Source: Phormidium sp. FACHB-1136
GTDB taxonomy: Bacteria > Cyanobacteriota > Cyanobacteriia > Phormidesmidales > Phormidesmidaceae
NCBI RefSeq assembly: GCF_014697375.1
Contig: NZ_JACJRS010000010.1
Span: 1 to 64,000, forward strand
Reading direction: 5' to 3'
Length of the DNA: 64,000 bases
Below are positions 17,234 to 26,748 of this stretch, one piece after another. Position numbers and translations under genes: made by a program. Numbering within the stretch: the first letter of the stretch is position 1; the number at the start of each line of letters is the position of its first letter. The notes under the pieces were generated by a model, which saw only the letters and a program-made list of their open reading frames with translations, was not told where the DNA came from and made no database searches.

Positions 17234-18118
17234 TTACTCAAATCCCCGTTCGCGCCAGGGCACGGGGTCTACCGCAACGCCGTGGACATACAGCCCCCAG
17301 TGCAAGTGTGGCCCGGTGGAGGCTCCGGTGGAACCGACAGCCCCAATAACTTGGCCTGCCTGTACAAAATCCCCCTCATTCACATCAATGCGGCTGAGGT
17401 GAATCATAATGCTGAGGACGCCCTGGCCATGATCGATGCCGACGGTGTTGCCGTGGAGTTCAAAGCCGTCGGATACGCGACCCACCAAGCCAATGAGCCC
17501 CGCTGCCGGAGCCACCACGGGCGATCCGGTGGGGGCAGCGTAGTCTACCCCCCGGTGGTAGTAGTCTTGGGCAAACACGCCATTGTAGTAGCGGCGCACG
17601 CCATAGATCGTGCTGACTCGGCCTGGGTTGGGTCGCACCATGGCCCCACTCCAAAACCGTTCCGGCGTCACCAGTTCTTTAAAGGCAGCGACCCGCGCAA
17701 ATTCGTGATCGGTGCCAAGGCTACTTTGGCCGGGGGGCAGGGTGATGCGCTGGGTAGGGAAGGTGCGGTTGCGTAGGCCAACGGCCAAGTTGCGACTGCC
17801 GCCCTCCCCCACCACCTGAATGGTGAGGTTGCCGGGGGCATTAAGCGGGCTGGTGGGAATCAGCGCCCGAAAGCGATTCCCGGATAGCGGAAACACCGGA
17901 TAGCGGGTACCGTTGTTCACCGTGACGACGGGCAGTGCCGATCCAGGGCTGGCCTGCACCGTCACCGAAATGGTGTCCCCCAGTTGAGGACTGGTGGGGG
18001 AAAGCACCACGTCATAGGCGTTAGCGCGTTTGGCCAGCACGAGACTCGCAGATCCGGCCATCAGCCCCGTAAGCACGGCGCGGCGAGTCCATTGGCGGTT
18101 TCCTGTGATGTGTTCCAT
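17234..18118 (-). CDS. M23 (LytM-type) metallopeptidase, exported, probably by Tat
   Basis: 294 residues from ATG 18118; the longer frame to 18157 would bury the signal. Residues 11-16 are TRRAVL, a twin-arginine motif followed by a hydrophobic stretch and ANA, so Tat export is likely. An Ig-like N-terminal domain follows. The M23 domain near residues 170-285 has zinc ligands in YYHRGVDYAAP and HLHWG, plus GSPVVAPAAGLI and VGSTGASTGP. The zinc endopeptidase would cut peptidoglycan cross-links. Cyanobacterial relatives take part in wall turnover and cell separation; the exact role is unknown here. Confidence 0.93.
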   Translation of the reverse strand: MEHITGNRQWTRRAVLTGLMAGSASLVLAKRANAYDVVLSPTSPQLGDTISVTVQASPGSALPVVTVNNGTRYPVFPLSGNRFRALIPTSPLNAPGNLTIQVVGEGGSRNLAVGLRNRTFPTQRITLPPGQSSLGTDHEFARVAAFKELVTPERFWSGAMVRPNPGRVSTIYGVRRYYNGVFAQDYYHRGVDYAAPTGSPVVAPAAGLIGLVGRVSDGFELHGNTVGIDHGQGVLSIMIHLSRIDVNEGDFVQAGQVIGAVGSTGASTGPHLHWGLYVHGVAVDPVPWRERGFE

Positions 18119-18287
18119 AGACGTTGTGTGAGGTCGCTGGCTAGAGGGTATCACCAATGACGGGTTTTATACGCCCTGGAGTTCCGTGGCCACATATCTT
18201 AGAGACACCTATCCCAGAAACACCTATCCCAGAAGCACAACCTCTAGAGACATACACCATCATGAATGGCATCACCTGGTACGACCG

Positions 18288-18485
18288 CTAGGGTTGATTC
18301 GCCTTAGCGTCCTTTACCGCCGCATAGAACAGCACTCCCACCAACGGCACACACAGGCCGAGGATGATCGTCGTCGGCACCGTGCCCCAATCGGGATTCC
18401 CGGAGGAAAGCTCAAACACAGAACCCACCGCTGCAATACCCGCAATGCAGGAACCCGCCAAATACAAACCACTCTTTGGGGTCAC
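18288..18485 (-). CDS. Small two-helix membrane protein
   Basis: 65 residues with two hydrophobic segments (about 5-24 and 36-58) separated by SSGNPDWGT. The end is charged (VKDAKANQP). Clean membrane topology, a good start and position in a 600-base gap between same-strand genes support a real gene. The family is not recognised. Confidence 0.65.
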   Translation of the reverse strand: MTPKSGLYLAGSCIAGIAAVGSVFELSSGNPDWGTVPTTIILGLCVPLVGVLFYAAVKDAKANQP

Positions 18486-18530
18486 AACCCTACTCCTCTT
18501 TAGATAAATCGGTCGATAAACAATGATATG

Positions 18531-18652
18531 GGGATCCCCCCTGCCCCCCTTGTGAAGGGGGGATCTGAGGCTGCTTCAGGGGTTCCCTTTTGTCGAGGGC
18601 TTCGAGTTCGCTTCAAAGTCCCCCTTCTCAAGGGGGATTTAGGGGGATCCCT
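18531..18652. repeat. Two copies of a CCCCCTT-loop-AAGGGGG dispersed repeat
   Basis: CCCCCTTGTGAAGGGGG (about 18544-18561) and TCCCCCTTCTCAAGGGGGAT (about 18619-18638), each with GGGGATCC-like edges. A related copy lies at 41171-41199. They sit just past the end of the deformylase gene. Confidence 0.75.
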
Positions 18653-18711
18653 CGCCTTGGTCGTTCGTCCCCAAGCTCTAGGCGCACCCTATTCCCGGAG
18701 CCCCAGGTGCC

Positions 18712-19278
18712 CTAGGACTTCACAGGCTGGACATCCTTGGCGAAGAACCCATTTTTCTTCAGTTCTTGGTTCAGGGCTAGGCTGTTATCCACCCGATCCA
18801 CAAACAGCACCCCCGTGAGGTGATCCATTTCGTGGAGGATGCAGCGGGCCAGCAAATCAGCGGCCTGAATTTTCTGGGGCCGTCCGTTTTCGTCTTTGAA
18901 GGAGACCTCAATGGCGGCGGGGCGCACCACGTCTAAAAAGACGCCGGGAATGCTGAGGCACCCTTCCTGCCCCACGGCCAGTTCCTTAGAGACGCGGAGA
19001 ATTTTGGGGTTCACCAGCACCAGGGGCGGCGCAGCGGCATTTTCTGGATCCACATCTACCACAATCAACTGCTTGTTAATCGCCACCTGGGGCGCGGCCA
19101 ACCCAATGCCATCGGCACTATACATGGTTTGCAGCATCTCTTTGACCAGGACGCGCAGCTCGTCGTCCACCTTGGCCACCCGTTTAGCGGGCTGGCGTAG
19201 CACCCGATCCCCCAGGGTGTGAATGTCCAGGGGCGGCTGTTTTACTTTGGTTTTGTTGACTTGAATGGTGGCGGCCAT
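18712..19278 (-). CDS. def: Peptide deformylase
   Basis: 188 residues. Removes the formyl group from the initiator methionine of new proteins. All three family motifs are present: GIGLAAPQV, EGCLSIPG (metal-ligand Cys) and HEMDHLTG (two His ligands and the catalytic Glu). The N-terminal 15 residues exceed the E. coli enzyme, as is usual in cyanobacteria. The initiator tRNA gene lies 1.1 kb away on the same strand, with a transporter gene between them. Confidence 0.97.
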   Translation of the reverse strand: MAATIQVNKTKVKQPPLDIHTLGDRVLRQPAKRVAKVDDELRVLVKEMLQTMYSADGIGLAAPQVAINKQLIVVDVDPENAAAPPLVLVNPKILRVSKELAVGQEGCLSIPGVFLDVVRPAAIEVSFKDENGRPQKIQAADLLARCILHEMDHLTGVLFVDRVDNSLALNQELKKNGFFAKDVQPVKS

Positions 19279-19371
19279 AGGTTAATGCTGGGTTGCGTCG
19301 TAATAGGTAGCTGTATATAGCTGTTGTTACTTATCCTAACAACTCAAATTCACTTCGAGATAGCCCCGGCC

Positions 19372-20313
19372 CTAGTCAATTTCCTGGCTACCTTGCCAAC
19401 TGGAGGCGAGGGTGGTTCCCAAAATCAGCCCGCCGCCCAGGATCGTGCGTAGGGTAGGAATTTCCCCCAGCAGCACCGCCGCCAAAACAATGCCATAGAC
19501 GGGTTCCAGGCCACTAATCACGCTGGCCACCTGGGTTCGCAATACCGCTAGGCTCTCGATAAATAACGTGTGGGCCAAGGCCGTACACAGCACCCCCAGC
19601 ACCAGCAGCCAAGCCCAGTCCTGCGCCACCACCGCAAAGCTCGGTAACGGGTGCAGCACCGCCCAAAGGCCCAAACTCAGGCAAGCCCACAGATTCTGCT
19701 GAAAGGCGATAGTCAACGCCCCGTAGCGCTGTCGATAGCCCTTGTTCAGCAATTGCAGCAGCGCAAAGGAAAACCCCGACAGCAGTCCCCAGATCGCCCC
19801 TTGGCTGGCCGCAGCCCCCAGCCGATAGTCCGGTACCACCAAGGCCACACCCAGCACCACCAACAGAGCTATCACCCCATCCCGCCAGCGCCAGCGGGTA
19901 CCCAGAAAGATCGGCTCCAGCACCGTCACAAACACCGGAAAGCTAGAAAACGTCAACAACCCAAGGGCCACGGTGGAAAGCTGAATACTGCGAAAAAAAC
20001 TTACCCAGTGGAAAGCCAGCAGTATCCCCAACAGCGCCAACCCCAGACCCTCTCGCCCCATTGTCGGACGCAGCCGTTGCCGTTGCCTAACCAACCACAT
20101 CCCCAAGGTCAACGCCGCCAACCCTGTGCGCCCCAGCACAATGGCCGTCGCAGGCCAATCCAGCAGTTTGCCAAACAGCCCCGCCAAGCCAAACAAAAAC
20201 ACCGCCAAATGCACCTGCACTAGCGCCCGCCCTCGGTGCCGTCCATTCATCGGTGGGTAGTCAGATGGCGTGTTATCAGTGTTATGGTCAGCGTCCTGAG
20301 TGTTGTTCGCCAC
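19372..20313 (-). CDS. DMT-family (EamA) transporter
   Basis: 313 residues with about ten hydrophobic helices in two EamA halves. Features are VHLAVFLFGLAGLFGKLL at the start, FHWVSFFRSIQLSTVALGLL, and the second-half ESLAVLRTQVASVISGLEPVYG with AAVLLGE, typical of drug/metabolite exporters of the inner membrane. The first 30 residues are hydrophilic, and an internal Met22 could be the start. The substrate cannot be inferred. It ends 93 bases before the deformylase start, so shared transcription is possible. Confidence 0.9.
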   Translation of the reverse strand: MANNTQDADHNTDNTPSDYPPMNGRHRGRALVQVHLAVFLFGLAGLFGKLLDWPATAIVLGRTGLAALTLGMWLVRQRQRLRPTMGREGLGLALLGILLAFHWVSFFRSIQLSTVALGLLTFSSFPVFVTVLEPIFLGTRWRWRDGVIALLVVLGVALVVPDYRLGAAASQGAIWGLLSGFSFALLQLLNKGYRQRYGALTIAFQQNLWACLSLGLWAVLHPLPSFAVVAQDWAWLLVLGVLCTALAHTLFIESLAVLRTQVASVISGLEPVYGIVLAAVLLGEIPTLRTILGGGLILGTTLASSWQGSQEID

Positions 20314-20338
20314 ACTTCCCCCCTATCCCCCAGTCATG

Positions 20339-20372
20339 AAAAAAGCCCTCAGATTTCTCTGAAGGCTTTTTT
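20339..20372 (-). terminator. Intrinsic terminator after initiator tRNA
   Basis: Read on the minus strand: AAAAAAGCC-TTCAGA-GAAA-TCTGAG-GGCTTTTTT. It is a strong stem with a GAAA loop and six Ts, eight bases past the tRNA 3' end. It is symmetrical enough to work on the plus strand too. Confidence 0.9.
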
Positions 20373-20379
20373 GCAGGTT

Positions 20380-20456
<77 letters not shown>

Positions 20457-20574
20457 TCGTCGCTTTGCTACTATAGCGCAAAACTGTCCGGGATAGTCGC
20501 GCTTTTATAGATTTCCCCAGATTTCCCTAACTTTTCCCCAGGGGGTAGGGTTTTGCTGGTTCTGCACCAGGGGC

Positions 20575-21930
20575 CTAGGCGGCGTAGGTGGGTCGCCAGG
20601 GCCAGGTGGCGTGGATGCGGGTAGGGCGTTGGGCAATGCATTGGTCAGCACTCAGGCGTTGTTGGCAAACGGCTTTGTCCGCTGGGGTGAGGTCGCTGTA
20701 TGGCACATCGCGGCGCAGAATGAGACCGTTGTGGCTGACCAGAAAGCGGGGCAGGGTGGTGTCGTCTACTCGGCGCAGGGTGGTGATGTCGTAGGTGGTG
20801 TAGGTGGTGAGGTTGGGGTCGGCAAAGTCGATGTCGATGACGGTGAGCGCTTTCCAGGGGGCGAGGCTGCCATCAATCAACGCACGGGGGCCAGAGCCGA
20901 GTAATCCGGCATGGAGCAGTTGTAGGTTGCCCCGGTGGGCGGGGTAATAGGCGTGCTGGTGGCCGCTGATCAGGGTGTGAACGTTGTGGCGTTCGAGGAT
21001 GTCCTGAAGTTGGGGGGCATTGGCTAGCACTTCCCCCGGTTGGTCGCGCCGCTGGGCCACCCCGTAGAGGGGCAGGTGGCTCAACACCATGCGGGCCTTG
21101 GCAGATTGAGCGGCCTCGCTGGAGAGGGCCGACTCTACCCAGGCCAATTTATCGGCGGGAATTTGGCTGGAGGAGCCATCCCAGGCCATAAAAAACACCC
21201 CGTTTTGCTCGAAGGTGTAGAAGAAGGGAAAGTCGGTGCGGTCGATGAAGTTCACCCCTGGATCGTGGGCCGGGGCGTTCCAGTAGGCCGAGGCTAAATC
21301 CCGCTCCTGCTGAAAGATGAACTGATTATTTTGGCCCCTAGCGCTGGAGGCATCGTGGTTGCCCAGGGTGAAGCCGTAGGGAATGCCCTGCTGCCGCAGC
21401 GGTGCCGCCACATGGTCATCAAAGGCTTGCCACATGGCATTGACCTGATCCACCGTGAGGGACTGCTTTTGCCCCGCCACCATATCGCCGCTGCACACCA
21501 CCGCATCCGGCTGCCAAAAGGGCACTAGGGCAATGGCCTTGTCCACTTCGGGGTCGTAGTCGGTGGAGCCATAGGCGCTGTTGAGGTCGCTGATTACCAC
21601 TAGGCGCACATCCTTGCGGGGTGGGTTATACAGCCCCTCTGGCCCAGCGCTGGCGATGATGGCCTGGGCCTCCGCCGACAGTACCGGGGCTTCCGTCGGA
21701 CTATCCGCTGATGCCGCATTGTCCGCGACTTCTTCCATGGACGATCCCCCCTCACGGACGATATTAGGGCTGACCTCCGCCGTGGCTCCAGCCCCAGGAG
21801 TAGCCGGATCCGCCGACAGCAGCACCCGCTGGGAACAGGCCAAACAAATCGCCAAAATCAGCCCCAGGCTGAGACCCGTGACAAAGCGTTGAACGTGGGG
21901 AGACATCGGACGGGAAAACGTGGGGCGCAT
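20575..21930 (-). CDS. Calcineurin-like metallophosphoesterase, lipoprotein
   Basis: 451 residues. The N-terminus has a signal with a lipobox (ICLAC), predicting lipid anchoring at the membrane after a Ser/Ala/Pro-rich linker. The catalytic domain carries the metallophosphoesterase set: VVISDLNSAYG, CSGDMVAG, LGNHDASS, LSHLPLYG and SGHQHAYY. Substrates in this family range from nucleotides to phospholipids, so none is assigned. ATG at 21906 is an alternative start. A gap of 118 bases separates it from the initiator tRNA on the same strand. Confidence 0.9.
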   Translation of the reverse strand: MRPTFSRPMSPHVQRFVTGLSLGLILAICLACSQRVLLSADPATPGAGATAEVSPNIVREGGSSMEEVADNAASADSPTEAPVLSAEAQAIIASAGPEGLYNPPRKDVRLVVISDLNSAYGSTDYDPEVDKAIALVPFWQPDAVVCSGDMVAGQKQSLTVDQVNAMWQAFDDHVAAPLRQQGIPYGFTLGNHDASSARGQNNQFIFQQERDLASAYWNAPAHDPGVNFIDRTDFPFFYTFEQNGVFFMAWDGSSSQIPADKLAWVESALSSEAAQSAKARMVLSHLPLYGVAQRRDQPGEVLANAPQLQDILERHNVHTLISGHQHAYYPAHRGNLQLLHAGLLGSGPRALIDGSLAPWKALTVIDIDFADPNLTTYTTYDITTLRRVDDTTLPRFLVSHNGLILRRDVPYSDLTPADKAVCQQRLSADQCIAQRPTRIHATWPWRPTYAA

Positions 21931-22054
21931 GGTGTTGTGTCTAATCCGTGGGGTCTAATCCGTTTCGGCCAAGCAGAGAACCATTCCAGGGATAAACTTA
22001 CCCCACAGACTGACCCTTGTGGGATGAGCAGAGGCCAGAATTTGGCCAGATGGT

Positions 22055-25000
22055 TTACTTCGCCTCCATCCAGTTTTGGCCCGCGTGGGCTTCGACTTTG
22101 AGGGGCACCTTGAGAGAAACGGCAGACTCCATCGCAGCAGTAATTTTGGGTTGCAGGTCGTCCCACTCGTCGAGGGGGATTTCAAACACCAGTTCGTCGT
22201 GGACTTGCAAAAGCAAATTGGCCTGGTAGTCCTTCAGGAGTTCGTGCAGGCGAATCATGGCGATTTTGATGATGTCGGCACTGCTGCCCTGAATGGGGGC
22301 ATTGGCGGCGGCACGGAGTAGTCCGGCCTCGTAGCCGTTGGTACGGAGCTTATCGAGGTCGATGGAGGCGGGGTCGGTGCCGTGGAGGGAACGCAGTTTG
22401 CCATCGGTGAAATTGAAATAACGCCGTCGCCCAAAAATGGTTTGCACATAGCCCTTGGCGATGGCTTCCCGCTGCATTTGTTGGAGGTATTCAAACACCT
22501 TGGGATAGCGTTCGTAATAGCGGTCGATGAAGGTTTTGGCCTCGGTGCGGCCCACCCCAGCCTCGCGGGCAAAGCGGGAGGCTCCCATGCCGTAGATGAC
22601 GCCGAAATTGATGATTTTGCCGAGGCGACGTTCTTCGGAGGAAATATCGTCTTTTTCTAGCAACAGTTTGGCGGTGAGGGCGTGAACATCGTCGTTGTTG
22701 TTATAGGCTTCGACGAGGACAGGCTCACCGCTGAGGTGGGCGAGAATTCGCAACTCAATTTGAGAATAATCCGCCGCCGCCAGTTGCCAGCCCTCGGCAG
22801 GAATAAACGCCGCCCGAATTTGCCGACTAAAGGCCGTGCGAATAGGAATATTTTGCAGGTTGGGGTTGGACGATGATAGCCGCCCCGTGGCCGTCACTGC
22901 CTGGTTAAAGTCTGTATGCACCCGATGGGTATCGGGCCGAATCAGAAGCGGTAGGGCATCGACATAGGTCGATTTGAGCTTCGACAACGTGCGGTGTTCT
23001 ACCACCAGATCCACCACAGCATGGTCGCCCTGGAGTTTTTCTAGCGTCGCGGCATCGGTGGAATAGCCACCGGATTTGTTCTTTCGGGACTTTTTCTTGT
23101 CTAGGCTTAACTTTTCAAAAAACAGTTCGCTGAGTTGTTTAGGAGAAGCTAGGTTGAAGGTTTCCCCCGCTTCTTCGTAGGCTTGCTTTTCAATCTCGGC
23201 CAGATCAATTTCCAGCTTTTTGGAGAATTTTGCTAGATAATCCGCATCCACCCGCACACCAATGGTTTCCATTTCCGCGAGGACGGGTTCTAGGGGCAGT
23301 TCAATTCCTGAAAATAGGCCGTAAAGTTGAGGATTTTCTGCCAGTTCTGACCGCAGTTTAGGTACCAGCAAATAGGTCGTGTGAACATCGGCCCCACAGT
23401 AATTCGCTACGGCAGGGATAGCAATATCCGCGATAGTTTTTCCCTTGGGAACGAGATCTCCGTAACTCTGGGCCACTAGGTTGAGATAGCGCAGGCTGAG
23501 ATCGGTTAAGTTATGGCTCGATTCTGGGTTCAGCACATAGCTGGCTAGCATCGTGTCAAAGGTAACTCCCGCCAGGTTAATACCCTGATGGCGTAGCACC
23601 AAACGGTCGTACTTGGCATTTTGCAGCGCCTTAGGAAACTCGGCACTTTCTAAAATGGGACGCAGCGCTTCTAGGACGGTTTCTAACGGTAGCTGATCGC
23701 CCTCAGAATGCCCCACGGGAATGTAGGCCATCTGATCCCGACCACTGCCCCAACAGCAGCCAATTCCCACCAACTGGGCATCCCTCGGTTCCAATGACGT
23801 TGTTTCCGTGTCCCAAGAAACTGGGTTTTCAGGATTTCTTTGGGCCGAAAGAATATCCAGCAACTCGTAAAGTTGGGCTTCGGTTGTGATGATCTGGGGC
23901 CGAATTGCCACCGCCTGCACCGACTGGGCCTCGTCCGTTTCCTCTGCCGAAAAAAACGCAATATCTGCCCCTAGCGAATCCCCTGGTTCCCGACTCCCGA
24001 CTCCCAATTCCCGACTCCCGCCCTCTGTTCCCTGTCCCCGGTTCCCGGTTCCCTGACTAACCTCTCCCCCAAAGGCCACCTGCAACTTGCCCAGGCGGTT
24101 AATAAAATTCTGAAACTCCAGCTTTTTCAAGGCCGGAATCACCACATCGGGGTCGAAGCCTGTGAGTTTGCAGGTTTCTAAATCGGCCCCCAAATCCACA
24201 TCGGTGACGATTTTGGCCATAAACCGCGAGTGGTAAGCGGCATCCTTGCCCTCGATTAGCTTTTTCTGGGTCGCGCCCTTGATGTTGTCGATATTGGCGT
24301 AAATGGTGTCTAAATCGCCAAATTCCGCCAGCAGTTTTGCCGCTGTTTTGGCCCCAATTCCTTTTACCCCAGGAATGTTGTCGGACGAATCGCCACACAG
24401 CGCCTTATAGTCCACCACTTGCGAGGGCAGAATGTCGAGCTTGGCCTTCACCTCGTCGGCTTTGAATTCCTGGGCCAGCCCGTTTTTCGCGCCCTTGGCA
24501 AAGGCGTTGCCCAGGTGCAGCACGGTAATCTGCTCCTCCGGGTCGATAAGCTGAAACAAATCCTGGTCGCCGCTGAGGATCTTCACCCGCAGACCTGCCG
24601 CCTTGCCTTGGTGAGCTAGGGTGCCAATCACGTCGTCGGCCTCAAAGCCCGGTGCGGTGTAGATATTGAGGCCAAAGTCTCGCAGCAGTTCTTGCAGGTT
24701 GTTGACATCCTCAATAAAGCCCTCCGGCGTTTCAGGGCGACCATCTTTGTACCCGGTGTCGGCCTCGTGGCGAAAGGTGGGCTGGGCCAAATCGAAAGCC
24801 ACGGCGGCATACTGGGGCTTTTCCACCTCCATCATGTCCAGCAAAGATTTCAGAAAGCCGTAGCAGACGCTGGTGGGCACCCCGGTGGAGGTGCGTAGGC
24901 CACCCTCGGCATTTTTGGCAAAGGCATAGAAGGAACGAAAGGCCAGGGAATGGCCATCGACCAACAGCAGGGTAGGCGTTTCGGTGGGGGAAGAGGGGGC

Positions 25001-25144
25001 AGCCACGGCAATACTCAGTCTTGGGATGGGAGATTCTATTGTAAGGGGTGGGCTAGCGGGTGAAGGCGACGTAGGATGAGCGCTGTGGGTAACAAGATCC
25101 TCGGATTCTTGGAGCATCCAGGGATCTAGGAACCTAGGCGTCAT
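22055..25144 (-). CDS. polA: DNA polymerase I
   Basis: Up to 1029 residues. Three domains: 5'-3' nuclease/flap endonuclease (LLLVDGHSLAFRS to about 350), 3'-5' exonuclease with intact acidic residues (WDTETTSL, NAKYDRLV, YCGADVHTT), and polymerase with DYSQIELRI, RRLGKIINFGVIYG and QVHDELVF. It fills gaps and removes RNA primers, and proofreading looks functional. The first 46 residues are Pro/Ser-rich and not typical; GTG 25006 (VAAPSS) is a likely alternative start, and neither start has a Shine-Dalgarno. A G-rich heptad repeat is inserted in frame at 23981-24055 (about residues 364-388), between the nuclease and exonuclease domains. Confidence 0.96.
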   Translation of the reverse strand: MTPRFLDPWMLQESEDLVTHSAHPTSPSPASPPLTIESPIPRLSIAVAAPSSPTETPTLLLVDGHSLAFRSFYAFAKNAEGGLRTSTGVPTSVCYGFLKSLLDMMEVEKPQYAAVAFDLAQPTFRHEADTGYKDGRPETPEGFIEDVNNLQELLRDFGLNIYTAPGFEADDVIGTLAHQGKAAGLRVKILSGDQDLFQLIDPEEQITVLHLGNAFAKGAKNGLAQEFKADEVKAKLDILPSQVVDYKALCGDSSDNIPGVKGIGAKTAAKLLAEFGDLDTIYANIDNIKGATQKKLIEGKDAAYHSRFMAKIVTDVDLGADLETCKLTGFDPDVVIPALKKLEFQNFINRLGKLQVAFGGEVSQGTGNRGQGTEGGSRELGVGSREPGDSLGADIAFFSAEETDEAQSVQAVAIRPQIITTEAQLYELLDILSAQRNPENPVSWDTETTSLEPRDAQLVGIGCCWGSGRDQMAYIPVGHSEGDQLPLETVLEALRPILESAEFPKALQNAKYDRLVLRHQGINLAGVTFDTMLASYVLNPESSHNLTDLSLRYLNLVAQSYGDLVPKGKTIADIAIPAVANYCGADVHTTYLLVPKLRSELAENPQLYGLFSGIELPLEPVLAEMETIGVRVDADYLAKFSKKLEIDLAEIEKQAYEEAGETFNLASPKQLSELFFEKLSLDKKKSRKNKSGGYSTDAATLEKLQGDHAVVDLVVEHRTLSKLKSTYVDALPLLIRPDTHRVHTDFNQAVTATGRLSSSNPNLQNIPIRTAFSRQIRAAFIPAEGWQLAAADYSQIELRILAHLSGEPVLVEAYNNNDDVHALTAKLLLEKDDISSEERRLGKIINFGVIYGMGASRFAREAGVGRTEAKTFIDRYYERYPKVFEYLQQMQREAIAKGYVQTIFGRRRYFNFTDGKLRSLHGTDPASIDLDKLRTNGYEAGLLRAAANAPIQGSSADIIKIAMIRLHELLKDYQANLLLQVHDELVFEIPLDEWDDLQPKITAAMESAVSLKVPLKVEAHAGQNWMEAK
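23981..24055. repeat. Heptad repeat inserted in frame inside polA
   Basis: 75 bases (25 codons) of GGGAGTC- and GGGAACC/GGGAACA-type 7-mers on the polA coding strand. They encode a Gly/Arg/Ser/Glu-rich spacer (GTGNRGQGTEGG, SRELGVGSREPG). It lies in the linker between domains, where an insertion can be tolerated. Confidence 0.85.
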
Positions 25145-25247
25145 TTTTTTCTACACTGGTACAAAACTGCCCGCCTTCTCCCCCCCAGGCTACGGCCTAT
25201 GCCCATCACCGCTCGATCCATATCCCTTTGGGAGAAAGTCCGGGGGG

Positions 25248-26117
25248 ATGAGGGTTACCTTTCTCAATTGTCCTTTCGCCCCAAACACGATGCGCGTTGA
25301 AGCCTGTTGCCAAGCCTTGCTCCATCACCTGCTGCCGGAGATCGATCCCCAGCGCCAGGGCGTTTGCTTTGATGTGGGGGTGGGCACCTTTGCCTTTTAT
25401 TGCGACCTGTTTCGTCAGTTGGGCTTTGCCACCGTGGCCGTGGAGCCGTTGCCGACCGAAAAACTCAAACGCCGCTGCCAACAGCAGGGGATCACGCTGC
25501 TCGAACTCTGTCTATCTGACCAGGTGGGGCAGCAAACCCTTCATCTGGGCCAGTTTGCCAACATCGGCAACCGTAATTTTAGTTCTCTCTCGGCGGACTG
25601 GTTTGGATCCTCTGAGCACACCCAGGTCGTCGAAACCCTGGATTTGGCCACCCTGCTGACCCAGACCGAAACCAAGGCTATCACCGTCCTCAAGCTGGAT
25701 ATCGAAGGCTGGGAACCCGTCGTCATTCAGCAGCTTGCATCGCTGGCCCCGGATTGCCTTCCGGCCCTGGTGATGTTTGAATACGGCGGTGGCGGCAGCT
25801 ACGAGAAAGGCACCCAGGGCTGGGCATCCCCCTTTTTAGCGGGCACCCTCGACAGCCTGAAACTCCTGCAACGGCTGGGCTACCAAACCAGCATTATGGT
25901 GGATTACGCTCCGGGCAGCGAAGCCAAGGTATTTGATTTGCAAGCCCTTGATTTAGAGACTGAAACGCCCTTTTTCGCCAACGGGGTCTACGGCAACATC
26001 CTCAGCTTTCGCCACCATCAGCCCAGCCGCGATCACATTCAGCGCCTCTGTGCTCCCTACCGAGGCGGTCTGGTCAACTGGCTTGTAGGCAACCTCGTCC
26101 TCGCCACCGCTAAATGA
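25248..26117 (+). CDS. FkbM-family methyltransferase
   Basis: 289 residues. SAM-binding core: GVCFDVGVGTFAFYC (motif I), ATVAVEPLP (acidic end of strand 2), TLDLATLL, and LKLDIEGWEPVVI, the signature of the FkbM family. These enzymes methylate hydroxyl groups of sugars, polyketides or glycolipids. With no glycosyltransferase or polyketide cluster nearby the substrate is open. It is divergent from polA, with about 100 bases between them. Confidence 0.88.
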   Translation: MRVTFLNCPFAPNTMRVEACCQALLHHLLPEIDPQRQGVCFDVGVGTFAFYCDLFRQLGFATVAVEPLPTEKLKRRCQQQGITLLELCLSDQVGQQTLHLGQFANIGNRNFSSLSADWFGSSEHTQVVETLDLATLLTQTETKAITVLKLDIEGWEPVVIQQLASLAPDCLPALVMFEYGGGGSYEKGTQGWASPFLAGTLDSLKLLQRLGYQTSIMVDYAPGSEAKVFDLQALDLETETPFFANGVYGNILSFRHHQPSRDHIQRLCAPYRGGLVNWLVGNLVLATAK

Positions 26118-26123
26118 GACTTC

Positions 26124-26176
26124 ATCCGGCGGACTTGCTCCCGGTATCAGCGGGCGAAGAAACCCTGCCCCTGCGG
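26124..26176. repeat. Dispersed palindromic repeat, long copy C (inverted)
   Basis: On the minus strand it reads CCGCAGGGGCAGGG..TTCGCCCGCTGATACCGGGAGC..GCCGGAT, matching copies A and B in order. The stem is degenerate (GGGCAGGG against TTCGCCC). It lies between two converging genes. Confidence 0.75.
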
Positions 26177-26223
26177 CCCCACCAGCCAAACCACAGGGGG
26201 GTAAGGATGCGGGATGCCACCCC

Positions 26224-26748
26224 CTAGGGAACCACCAAAAACGCGCTAGGGTTGGCCCGATAGGCGGCCAAAAGCGCCTTTTCATCGGCGGTTAGGTCGG
26301 GTTCATCATCCTCGCCCATTTCCTGTAGGGTGGCATCAACCAGATCCATTTGGCTCTCAGCTTCCGCGAGTTCGTGGGACAGATCCGACGACAGCAGCCC
26401 TTCCAGGGGGCGCAGTTCCTCCAGGTGGCGGGTGAGATGGCCGAGACGGTCTTCGTAGGTTTGAGTTAGGGTTTGCATCTCCTGGTGATGCTGAGCCGAT
26501 TGTTGATCGAGCGACTGCTGTAGGGATTCCTTCTCCATCTGCAACTGCCGCAGCCGATCCTGTTGGGCCTTGAGGGCCTTGAGCAGCGGGATCACTTGCC
26601 CCTTAAGGGTCATATGATCAACATCAAGTTGATGAAACCGTTCCGACAGTTGCACATAGGCACGGCAAAGGCGAGTGTAGCGCTCTACCGTGGAACGCGG
26701 GGAGTCAGAGAGTTGAACCGCCGAATCGAAGGCATTCGTCACCATCAT
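26224..26748 (-). CDS. Coiled-coil protein of unknown function
   Basis: 174 residues, hydrophilic and mostly helical. Residues about 25-135 form heptads rich in Leu, Gln and Glu (LKALKAQQDRLRQLQMEKESLQQSL, then HLTRHLEELRPLE), followed by an acidic stretch (EMGEDDEPDL) and an AYRANPSAFLV end. It has no signal or membrane segment and the family is not recognised. A scaffold or cell-division-associated role would be guesswork. A pair of 15-bp direct repeats lies about 210 bases upstream. Confidence 0.75.
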   Translation of the reverse strand: MMVTNAFDSAVQLSDSPRSTVERYTRLCRAYVQLSERFHQLDVDHMTLKGQVIPLLKALKAQQDRLRQLQMEKESLQQSLDQQSAQHHQEMQTLTQTYEDRLGHLTRHLEELRPLEGLLSSDLSHELAEAESQMDLVDATLQEMGEDDEPDLTADEKALLAAYRANPSAFLVVP

